DNA of 8,401 nt from Clostridia bacterium. GTDB taxonomy: Bacteria > Bacillota > Clostridia > TANB77 > CAG-508. The stretch is from positions 1 through 8,401 of the forward strand of contig JAAVXQ010000042.1 in NCBI GenBank assembly GCA_022790685.1, in the 5' to 3' direction. Position 1 is the stretch's first letter. Each line of letters starts with the position of its first letter. The notes under the pieces were generated by a model. That model was not told where the DNA came from. It saw nothing but the letters and a program-made list of their open reading frames with translations, and did no database searches. A program made the translations under genes and the position numbers. This document shows, one piece after another, positions 1 through 6,502 of the stretch.

Positions 1-296
1 GTAAGTGGGAAGGTGTTATTCTTTCAGAAGAAAATAAAAAAATGTTTATGATACCTAGAGGATTTGCTCATGGATTTTTAGTACTGTCAGAGGAAGCAGA
101 ATTTAGTTATAAATGTGATGATGTATATAATCATTCAGCAGAAGGTGGATTAAAGTGGAATGATCCTGAAATAGGAATTATATGGCCAGAAATTAAAGGT
201 ATGAAACCAGAAGAATATTTAACTTCTGAAAAAGATGGATTGTGGCCTACTTTAGAGGAATTAAAAAATACAGATTTATTTAAGAATTTGAAATAA
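1..296 (+). CDS. rfbC: dTDP-4-dehydrorhamnose 3,5-epimerase (RmlC), C-terminal part
   Basis: This enzyme epimerises C3 and C5 of dTDP-4-keto-6-deoxy-glucose, the third step of dTDP-L-rhamnose synthesis, in the cytoplasm. The reading frame is open from base 3, and about 97 residues remain of a family that is usually about 180-190 long, so the start lies left of the window. The segment opens with a KWEGVILSEEN stretch, followed by the family hallmark IPRGFAHGF, whose His lies in the cupin core. Next come YKCDDVY and EGGLKWNDPEIGIIWP, the usual RmlC C-terminal signature with the conserved Tyr region and the Asp-Pro pair. The C-terminal tail is slightly longer than in many homologues. The ATG at position 42 is an internal Met within the conserved frame, not the start. 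rfbB follows after 46 bases, so the two are probably cotranscribed. The family is certain from the motifs; the missing N-terminal half cannot be judged. Confidence 0.95.
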   Translation, partial: KWEGVILSEENKKMFMIPRGFAHGFLVLSEEAEFSYKCDDVYNHSAEGGLKWNDPEIGIIWPEIKGMKPEEYLTSEKDGLWPTLEELKNTDLFKNLK

Positions 297-342
297 TCAA
301 AAATAAGAATAAAATATATATAAATAAAGGAGAAATTAAATT

Positions 343-1314
343 ATGAAAAATATATTAATAACAGGTGCAGCAGGGTTTATAGGAGCAAATTTTGCAGAAT
401 TAATGGTAAAAAAATATGAAGGAAAATATAATATTATTGTATTTGATAAATTAACTTATGCAGGAAATATTCATAATTTAGATAATATAAAAGATAAAAT
501 AACTTTTGTGCAAGGTGACATTTGTGATTTTGATTTTGTAATGGAAACATATAAAAAATATAATATAGACGCAATAGTTCACTTTGCAGCAGAATCACAT
601 GTTGATAATAGTATAAAGAATCCATTTGTATTTACACATACAAATGTAATTGGAACACATACTTTATTAGAAGCAGCAAAACAATTCTGGGGAGAAGGAA
701 GTGAAAATAAATTTGTACATGTTTCTACAGACGAAGTGTATGGAACACTTGGAGAGACAGGATACTTTACTGAAACTTCACCAATTCAGCCTAATAGTCC
801 ATATTCAGCTTCAAAAGCATCCTCAGATTTAATAGCCTTTGCTTATAGTGAAACTTATAAAATGAATGTATCAGTTACAAATTGTTCAAATAATTATGGA
901 CCATATCAACATCATGAAAAATTAATTCCTCATATGATTTCATTAGCAATGCAAGACAAACCATTACCAGTATATGGTGAAGGACTAAATATTAGAGATT
1001 GGTTATTTGTAGAAGATCATTGCGAAGCTATAGATATAATTTTACATCAAGGTAAAAAAGGAGAAAGATATAATATTGGTGGACATAATGAAAAAAGAAA
1101 TATAGAAATTGTTAAATTAATACTAGAAAGACTTGGAAAACCAGAAAGCCTAATATCTTATGTTGAAGATAGAAAAGGACATGATTATAGATATGCTATA
1201 GATCCTACAAAATTGAAAAATGAATTTAATTGGGCACCAAAAACTATGTTTAAAGATGGAATAGTAAAAACTATTGATTGGTATTTAGCTCATCAAGAAT
1301 ATTTAATGAAATAG
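343..1314 (+). CDS. rfbB: dTDP-glucose 4,6-dehydratase (RmlB)
   Basis: This cytoplasmic enzyme converts dTDP-glucose to dTDP-4-keto-6-deoxy-glucose with bound NAD, the second step of dTDP-L-rhamnose synthesis. The 323-residue protein is a complete extended short-chain dehydrogenase of normal family length. It has the Rossmann motif GAAGFIG at residues 8-14 and Asp35 in FDKLTYAGN for the NAD ribose. HFAAESHVDNS follows at 80-90. Thr129, Asp130 and Glu131 (the dehydration triad in VSTDEVYG) and the catalytic YSASK at 154-158 are all present. NNYGPYQ..EKLIP and GEGLNIRDWLFVEDH, near 183-225, are the substrate-binding signatures of RmlB. The ATG is fixed by AAAGGAG at 326-332, ten bases upstream. 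The gene follows rfbC and is closed by a strong terminator 30 bases downstream, so it is the last gene of its operon. rfbA and rfbD are not visible and presumably lie upstream. Nothing in it looks damaged. Confidence 0.97.
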   Translation: MKNILITGAAGFIGANFAELMVKKYEGKYNIIVFDKLTYAGNIHNLDNIKDKITFVQGDICDFDFVMETYKKYNIDAIVHFAAESHVDNSIKNPFVFTHTNVIGTHTLLEAAKQFWGEGSENKFVHVSTDEVYGTLGETGYFTETSPIQPNSPYSASKASSDLIAFAYSETYKMNVSVTNCSNNYGPYQHHEKLIPHMISLAMQDKPLPVYGEGLNIRDWLFVEDHCEAIDIILHQGKKGERYNIGGHNEKRNIEIVKLILERLGKPESLISYVEDRKGHDYRYAIDPTKLKNEFNWAPKTMFKDGIVKTIDWYLAHQEYLMK

Positions 1315-1343
1315 AATGTAAATTAAATATACAAAAATGTTTT

Positions 1344-1380
1344 TAGACAGATAAATTTTTATTTATCTGTCTATTTTTTT
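1344..1380 (+). terminator. Rho-independent terminator of the rfb operon
   Basis: A perfect 13-bp stem (arm TAGACAGATAAAT at 1344-1356, its complement at 1361-1373) with a TTTT loop is followed immediately by seven T residues (1374-1380). It lies 30 bases after the rfbB stop. The T tract is only on the right, so it works best for + strand transcription. It separates the rhamnose genes from the next unit. Confidence 0.93.
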
Positions 1381-1407
1381 AAAAAGCAAAAATAGCAAAA
1401 TAAAACA

Positions 1408-1436
1408 TTGATTTTTACTTGGCTATATAGTATATT
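1408..1436 (+). promoter_or_regulatory. Sigma-A-type promoter for the OpgB/LtaS-like gene
   Basis: TTGATT (1408-1413) and TATATT (1431-1436) are separated by 17 bases, matching the housekeeping consensus at 4/6 and 5/6 positions. The predicted start near 1443 gives a short leader before the ATG at 1470. The site lies just after the rfb terminator, as expected for an independent unit. It was identified by eye, and AT-rich sequence throws up such boxes readily; the spacing and position are the main support. Confidence 0.6.
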
Positions 1437-1469
1437 TTAATAGAAGTTAAAGTATATAAGGGGTAGATT

Positions 1470-3094
1470 ATGAAAACAAAGGAGAAAAAGAATAAGAAAA
1501 AAAAATATAAGAAAAAGAAAGTAAATAAAGTTAATAAGAAAAATAATATAGTAAATAAGCAAAACAATGATAATATTAAAGAGACTAAAGAAATAGTGAA
1601 AACTCAAAAAGAAAACAAACAAATGACTAGTAATGTAGAAGATAAAAATAGTATAAAGTCTGAAAAGTTTTTTAAAACAAAAGAGAAAAATGAATATACT
1701 AAAGTTAAAAAATATTTTAAAGTAACTACCATACAAATATTAATATTATTTTGTATTGTACTAGTTTCAGCAATTACATGGGTATATAAAAGTTTTAATA
1801 GTTGCACAATTGAAAGTATATTATTTCAATTATCTCAGCCACTAGATGGAACAGATCCTAATACAGTAAAAAATGGAATAGTATCAATATTAATACCAAG
1901 CTTAATAGGAATATTGCTATTTAATATACTATATTTTTTACCAGTGAAAAAAATACCAAAACAAAAATACAGAAATATTTTACTAACTATTACATTAGTA
2001 AGTTTGTTATCATATTCTATTGTAAAAACAAAAATAATAGGTTATATACTAAGACAAATATACTCAAGCTATATGATTGAAGAAAATTATGTAGATCCTA
2101 ATTCAGTAGCTATAACATTTCCAGAAAATAAAAGAAATTTAATATACATAGTTTTAGAATCTATGGAAAATTCTTATGCAGATTACAGTAAAAATGGATG
2201 TATGGAAAAAAATTTAATTCCAGAAATAACAAATTTGATGGAGAAAAATATAAACTTTTCAAATAATTCTAATGTGATAGGCGGATTTAAAAAATGTTCT
2301 GGAACAGAGTGGACAGTTGGAGCATTAGTAGCACAATCTACAGGCTTACCCTTAAAAATAAGTGCAATAGGTGGAAATAATTATGGTAAGTATAAAAATT
2401 TCTTGCCAGGAGCTACTTCGCTTCGGAGAAATTCTTAAAAAAGAAGGATACAATCAAATATTTATGTGTGGTTCAGATATTTCTTTTGGAGGAAGAGATA
2501 AATTCTATAAACAACATGGAGATTATGAAATTTTTGATTATATATCAGCTAAAAATAATGGTAGATATACAGGAGGATTAGAAGGTTGGGGATTTCTTGA
2601 TAAAAATTTATATGGTTTTGCAAAAGAGGAAATAACAAGACTTTCAAAAGAAGAAAAACCCTTTAATTGTACTATTCTTACTGTAGATACACACCATATG
2701 GAAGGACTTCCTTGTAATTTATGTCCAAAAGAATATGACCAGCAATATGCAAATGTAATAGCTTGTGCAAGTAAACAATTAGATAATTTTATAGAATGTA
2801 TGGGAGGAATACTATCCAGAAGATTATGATAGAACAATGGTAAATTGCTTTATAAATTCAGCTGTAACTCCAAAAGGAAAATTAAATAGTAGAGATTTTT
2901 ATGCGATGGATATGTTCCCAACTATTCTTGCAAGTTTAGGAGCACAAATTGAAGGAGATAGATTAGGTATAGGTACAAATCTTTTTTCTAATAAGCTAAC
3001 TTTAGCAGAAGAACTAGGAGATAAATACTTTACAAAAGAAGTATCAAAAAGATCAGAATTTTATGACCAAACTATTTTGGAAATTGGAAAATAA
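1470..3094 (+). pseudogene. Broken membrane-anchored phosphoglycerol transferase (OpgB/LtaS/GacH superfamily)
   Basis: Intact relatives are alkaline-phosphatase-fold enzymes that move glycerol-phosphate from phosphatidylglycerol to a polymer outside the membrane. The start at 1470 has AAGGGG at 1458-1463. The first part has a Lys/Asn-rich cytoplasmic leader (residues 1-85), three likely membrane segments (about 86-106, 137-158, 168-185), the metal-binding Glu230 in YIVLESMEN, and the probable nucleophile Thr279 in SGTEWTVGALVAQ, the form seen in E. coli OpgB. It reaches GATSL at 2423 and then shifts frame because of one extra base near 2424, ending at a stop at 2436-2438. The next frame continues as GEILKKEGY...GSDISFGGRDK...LTVDTHHMEG to about 2800, where one extra G in GGG shifts it again. 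The third frame carries YYPEDYDRTMV, then NCFINSAVTPK...YAMDMFPTILASLG. The block with the expected DH metal motif, roughly 25 residues by comparison with OpgB from memory, is missing between MV and NCF near 2842. Repaired length would be about 540 residues. A single working product is very unlikely. Confidence 0.88.
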
Positions 3095-3208
3095 TTACTA
3101 ACAAAAGGTTTTATATTTCAATTATTTCTATATATTAGTAAAATTTTATAAGGATTTATGTAGAGCTATTTAATAATATTATTAGAAAAATAAAATATAT
3201 TTTGTAGT

Positions 3209-3240
3209 AAAAGAAAGTAGAATTATCTACTTTCTTTTTT
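3209..3240 (+). terminator. Rho-independent terminator after the broken transferase gene
   Basis: A perfect 13-bp stem has left arm AAAAGAAAGTAGA at 3209-3221, loop ATTA at 3222-3225 and right arm 3226-3238, ending in a run of six T (3235-3240) that overlaps the arm. It lies about 115 bases after the pseudogene stop. The A-rich left arm means it could also act on the opposite strand. The sequence between the stop and this hairpin (3095-3208) shows no gene. Confidence 0.85.
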
Positions 3241-3318
3241 ACATATATATAGAATTTTTTTATAAGTGTAAAAGCTCTATTAATTCTTAATTTTTCACAA
3301 ATAAGACACATAAAAAGC

Positions 3319-3347
3319 TTGTATAAAGTAAGCATAAATGATATAAT
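3319..3347 (+). promoter_or_regulatory. Extended -10 promoter of the wzm-wzt export operon
   Basis: A consensus TATAAT at 3342-3347 is preceded by TGA at 3339-3341, making a perfect extended -10 (TGnTATAAT). With a 17-base spacer the -35 is TTGTAT (3319-3324), a weak match, which extended -10 promoters tolerate. The predicted start near 3354 leaves a leader of about 30 bases containing AAAGG and AAGGA before the ATG at 3383. It sits between the upstream terminator and the first export gene, and no other good promoter is seen further along the operon. A small GCTT/AAGC inverted repeat (3317-3320, 3330-3333) overlaps the -35 but is too short to call an operator. Confidence 0.75.
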
Positions 3348-3382
3348 TCTGTCAAAATTATGAGTTGTAAAGGTAAGGAAAA

Positions 3383-4171
3383 ATGGAGTTTTTTAACATA
3401 CTTTTTAAAAATAGAAAATTAGCGATTAGACTTGGAAAAAATGATTTTAGGAACAGATTTGCAAATACTAGTCTTGGAACCGTTTGGGGATTTGCACAGC
3501 CCTTTGTATTTATGATGACATATGTAATAGTATTTCAATATATATTAAAAACAGGAAGCTCTGGTAGTTATCCATATATAGTATGGTTTTTACCAGGAAT
3601 GTCAATGTGGATGTTTTTAAATGATGCAATAACTACAGCTAGCAATTCTATAAGAAATTATAGTTACTTAGTGAAAAAAGTAGTATTCCCAATAGATATA
3701 ATCCCAATAATTTCACTCACATCTTCAAGCTTTATAGGAATATTCTTGATTTATATTGCTACAATGTCTGCAACAGCTTTTGGATATTTTCCAAATGTTA
3801 TAAATATTATTTATATACTTTTTTGTGCAGTAGCATTTATTATTGCAATTACAAGATTTACCTCTGCACTTACAACAATAGTTCCAGACTTTTCACAATT
3901 ATTGAATATTATTATGCAACTATGTATGTGGTTTACGCCAATAATTTGGAATTTAAATATGATAGAAGGAAGTTTAGTAATTTTATTTAAAGCTTTTCCT
4001 TTTACATATTTAGTAGAAGGCTTTAGACAAGCGTTTATACCAAGTTCTACAATAATAACAGAACATCACTTTTTGTATACAATAGTTTTTTGGCTGGTTA
4101 CAGCTTTTATGTTTGCTTGGGGAAATAATGTATTTAAGAAAAATAAAAAAGACTTCTCAGATGTTTTATAA
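3383..4171 (+). CDS. wzm: ABC-2 type polysaccharide export permease (Wzm/TagG/RgpC family)
   Basis: This is the membrane subunit of an ABC transporter that exports a finished or lipid-linked polysaccharide across the cytoplasmic membrane; two copies pair with two Wzt ATPases. The 262-residue length is typical. An amphipathic N-terminus (residues 1-30, with LGKNDFRNRFANTSLGTVWGFAQP) contains the family signature just before the first membrane span. About six spans follow: 33-55, 66-88, 106-128, 138-163, 172-192 and 230-248. Other family features are LVKKVVFPIDIIPI at 96-109, the coupling region between spans 2 and 3, and MWFTPIIWN at 182-190. It is the first gene after the promoter, and the GT2 gene starts 24 bases downstream. 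Its ATPase partner is two genes away rather than adjacent. Whether the substrate is a rhamnan, a teichoic acid or another chain cannot be read from this protein; the rfb genes favour a rhamnose polymer. Confidence 0.93.
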   Translation: MEFFNILFKNRKLAIRLGKNDFRNRFANTSLGTVWGFAQPFVFMMTYVIVFQYILKTGSSGSYPYIVWFLPGMSMWMFLNDAITTASNSIRNYSYLVKKVVFPIDIIPIISLTSSSFIGIFLIYIATMSATAFGYFPNVINIIYILFCAVAFIIAITRFTSALTTIVPDFSQLLNIIMQLCMWFTPIIWNLNMIEGSLVILFKAFPFTYLVEGFRQAFIPSSTIITEHHFLYTIVFWLVTAFMFAWGNNVFKKNKKDFSDVL

Positions 4172-4195
4172 ATTTGAAAGGTAATATAATAAAAT

Positions 4196-5170
4196 ATGGA
4201 AAAAATAGATATTTTACTTGCGACATATAATGGTGAAACATATTTAAAAGAACAATTAGACAGTATATTAAATCAAACATATTCTAATTTTAGAATTTTG
4301 ATTTCTGATGATAATTCAGAAGACTCTACGAAAAATATTATAGAAGAATATGCTAAAAAAGATAATAGAATAAAATTTTTCTTTCAAGAAAGAAATCTGG
4401 GTGTAATTGCAAATTTTGAATTTTTATTAAAAAAAGTAGAAGCTGAATTTTACATGTTTTCAGATCAAGATGATATTTGGAAAGAGAATAAAATTGAACT
4501 TTCTATGAAGAAAATATTAGAAGAAAATTGTGATTTAGTATATACAAATTTAGAAGTAGTAGATAAAGACTTAAATATAACATATGATTCATATTGGAAA
4601 CTTAAAGGTTTAGAGGAAAAAGTAAAAAAATATAATAATTTTGAAAGTTTATATTTAAATAATTTTATAACAGGTTGTACAATGCTTTCAAAATCGGAAT
4701 TTATATCTGAAATTTTACCACTTCCAAAAGAATCGAAATATGTTTTACATGATTATTGGACAGCACTTATTGTTAGTCAAAGAGGTAAGATATCGTATAT
4801 AGAAGAGCCATTAATAAAATATAGACAACATAAAAAAAATAGTGTAGGTTCTAAAAAGAAAACAGATTCTATAAATTCTTTAAATGAAATAAGAAAGTTG
4901 TTTATAGATGTGAAAAAAGAACATTTTGAAGTGTTTATTACAAATGAAAATAAATTTATAGATGAAAAATATAGAATATTAAATAGAAAAGCTTTAGAGT
5001 ACTATAAAACTTTAGAACAAACAAAAAATATTAATTTTAAAAATTGGAAATTGTTCTTTAAACTTTATAAATATGAAAAATTTATGTATAAAATGGAGAA
5101 TTTTATAATCTTAAATATTCCATTTGTAGCTAAAGTTCTATTTGGAATAAAGACTTTAGTAAAAAAATAA
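4196..5170 (+). CDS. GT2 family glycosyltransferase, possible rhamnosyltransferase (RgpB/GacC-like)
   Basis: This is a cytoplasmic GT-A fold transferase expected to add a sugar from a nucleotide donor to the growing polysaccharide. In the 324-residue protein, ILLATYNGETYLKEQLDSILNQTY (residues 6-29) opens the donor-binding fold, with SDDNSEDST at 37-44. The metal-binding DxD-type motif is SDQDDIW at 89-95, a form common in the RgpB-like rhamnosyltransferase branch. TGCTMLSK (159-166), the acceptor-side HDYW (185-188) and YRQH (209-212) complete the core. Residues 225-324 are a Lys/Glu-rich helical extension of unknown role. There is no membrane anchor until a weak hydrophobic stretch near 302-318. 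It lies between wzm and wzt with gaps of 24 and 16 bases. GAAAGGT at 4176-4182 is the nearest ribosome site, a little far from the ATG. GT2 membership is sure; rhamnose as donor is inferred from the rfb genes and motif resemblance, and other deoxysugars are possible. Confidence 0.9.
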   Translation: MEKIDILLATYNGETYLKEQLDSILNQTYSNFRILISDDNSEDSTKNIIEEYAKKDNRIKFFFQERNLGVIANFEFLLKKVEAEFYMFSDQDDIWKENKIELSMKKILEENCDLVYTNLEVVDKDLNITYDSYWKLKGLEEKVKKYNNFESLYLNNFITGCTMLSKSEFISEILPLPKESKYVLHDYWTALIVSQRGKISYIEEPLIKYRQHKKNSVGSKKKTDSINSLNEIRKLFIDVKKEHFEVFITNENKFIDEKYRILNRKALEYYKTLEQTKNINFKNWKLFFKLYKYEKFMYKMENFIILNIPFVAKVLFGIKTLVKK

Positions 5171-5186
5171 TAAAGAAGGTAAAATA

Positions 5187-6500
5187 ATGAGTGATACAGT
5201 TATTAAGATTACAAATTTAGTAAAAGAATATAAAATGTATGCAAGAAAAAAAGATAGATTATTAGAAGCTATTCTTCCAAATTATAAAAAACATTCGACT
5301 TTTAGAGCTATGGATAATCTTAACTTAGAAATGAAAAAAGGCGAAGTGCTTGGAATTTTGGGTAAAAACGGTGCAGGAAAGTCAACATTATTAAAAATGA
5401 TTACAGGAGTTGTAATTCCAACATCAGGGAATATTGAAATAGAGGGTAAAATTAGTTCACTTCTAGAACTAGGAGCTGCTTTTAATCCAGATTTAACTGG
5501 TATAGAAAATATATATCAACATGGACAAGTAATGGGACTTACAGAAGAACAAATAAAAGTTAAAGAAAAGGAAATTATAGAATTTGCAGATATTGGAGAT
5601 CATTTATATCAACCAGTAAAAACATACTCTTCTGGAATGTTTGCAAGATTAGCTTTTGCTTGTGCTATTAACGTAGAACCGGATATTTTAATAGTAGACG
5701 AAGTTCTATCTGTTGGGGATATAGCTTTTCAATTAAAATGCTTTAAAAAATTTGAACAATTTAAAAATAGTGGAAAAACTATAATTTTTGTAACACATAA
5801 TATTGCTGATGTGCTTAAAAATTGTAATAGAGCGATAATTATAGAAAATGGAAAAAAGACTTTTGATGGAGATGTTAAAACAGGAGTTGAAAAATATAAA
5901 AAAATTATAGTAGGAATTTCTGAAGATGAGGAAAAAATAGAAGAAATTGAAAATGACGAAAAAAATAATTTAGAAATAGTAAATAATAGCGAAAAAATAG
6001 ATAATGAGAAAGAATGGAAAATAAATTTTATTCAAAATCCTAATATAACAGAATATGGTAACAAAAAGGCAGAAGTAATAGATTATGGAATGTTTGATAT
6101 TAAAGGAAATTCTATAAATGCTTTTGATAATGGAGAAGAAGTAATTTTAAAATCAAAAATAAGATTTAATGAAGATGTAAAAGATCCAATTTTTACAATG
6201 ACATTAAAAGATTTTAGTGGAAATGACATAGCAGGAACTAATACAGATATAGAAAAAGTAATGACAGGTAATTATAAAAAGGGAGATATTACAGTGGTTA
6301 CTTTTAAACAAAAAATACCAGTGTCTTGTGGTAAATATACTTTATCTTTTAGTTGTACTAAATATAATCTAAAGGGAGAATTAGAGGTTTTAAATAGAAA
6401 ATATGATGCACTTTTAATAGAAGCAATAACAACCAAAAATACAGTTGGACTAATTAGAATAGATTCAGAAATAACTATAAATAAATTAGGAGAAAACTAG
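5187..6500 (+). CDS. wzt: Wzt-type polysaccharide export ATPase with C-terminal carbohydrate-binding domain
   Basis: This is the ATPase subunit that powers the Wzm permease. The nucleotide-binding domain covers about residues 1-240, with Walker A GKNGAGKST (59-67), signature YSSGM (147-151), Walker B ILIVDEVLSVGD (167-178) and switch His204 in FVTHN. SLLELGAAFNPDLTGIENIY (91-110) is the characteristic Q-loop region of the Wzt/TagH branch. A very acidic, low-complexity linker (about 244-275) leads to a beta-rich domain (about 285-434, with VIDYGMFDIKG and ITVVTFKQKIPV). Its position and character match the Wzt C-terminal domain, which in O9a-type systems binds the chain or its modified end before export. 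At 437 residues it is longer than TagH-type ATPases lacking this domain. AGAAGG at 5174-5179 sets the start. The presence of this domain suggests recognition of a defined chain feature, which makes the methyltransferase two genes downstream a candidate for making that mark. That link is inference. Confidence 0.94.
   Translation: MSDTVIKITNLVKEYKMYARKKDRLLEAILPNYKKHSTFRAMDNLNLEMKKGEVLGILGKNGAGKSTLLKMITGVVIPTSGNIEIEGKISSLLELGAAFNPDLTGIENIYQHGQVMGLTEEQIKVKEKEIIEFADIGDHLYQPVKTYSSGMFARLAFACAINVEPDILIVDEVLSVGDIAFQLKCFKKFEQFKNSGKTIIFVTHNIADVLKNCNRAIIIENGKKTFDGDVKTGVEKYKKIIVGISEDEEKIEEIENDEKNNLEIVNNSEKIDNEKEWKINFIQNPNITEYGNKKAEVIDYGMFDIKGNSINAFDNGEEVILKSKIRFNEDVKDPIFTMTLKDFSGNDIAGTNTDIEKVMTGNYKKGDITVVTFKQKIPVSCGKYTLSFSCTKYNLKGELEVLNRKYDALLIEAITTKNTVGLIRIDSEITINKLGEN
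6487..6493 (+). promoter_or_regulatory. Ribosome binding site of the MBL gene, inside the end of wzt
   Basis: TAGGAGA lies within the last codons of wzt, nine bases before the ATG at 6503, and only two bases separate the wzt stop (6498-6500) from that ATG. This layout points to translational coupling of the hydrolase to the export ATPase, so both should be made in step. Confidence 0.7.
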
Positions 6501-6502
6501 AA

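Noticed and set aside
42..296. ATG at 42 as the start of a short gene
   Set aside because: The conserved RmlC frame is open back to base 3, with recognisable family sequence before this Met.
434..625. Minus-strand open frame inside rfbB, with similar ones at 1604-1807 and 2538-2837
   Set aside because: Each overlaps a clearly coding + strand segment and has no family motif or ribosome site.
1437..1736. Minus-strand frame encoding a very hydrophobic Phe/Leu/Ile-rich peptide
   Set aside because: It is the antisense image of the Lys/Asn-rich leader (AAA read as TTT). It has no promoter or ribosome site of its own.
2420..2446. Programmed ribosomal frameshifting at the first lesion
   Set aside because: The A6 run and AGAAGG at 2437-2446 resemble a slippery site, but they lie after the in-frame stop at 2436-2438. 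The shift point itself has no slippery heptamer, and a second shift plus a deletion would still leave no active enzyme.
2371..2829. Open frame starting at ATG 2371 as an independent gene
   Set aside because: Its first 16 or so residues are out-of-frame translation of the upstream segment. The homologous sequence begins only at GEILKK near 2425, and there is no ribosome site. It is the middle fragment of the broken transferase.
2837..3094. Open frame starting at ATG 2837 as an independent small gene
   Set aside because: It is the C-terminal fragment of the same transferase. Conserved sequence extends upstream of this ATG in the same frame (YYPEDYDRT), and the GGGAGGA at 2802-2808 is too far away to serve as its ribosome site.
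3095..3141. Inverted repeat TTACTAA / TTAGTAA after the broken gene
   Set aside because: The arms are only 7 bp and are 33 bases apart in AT-rich sequence. There is no T tract and no match to an insertion-sequence end, so chance is likely.
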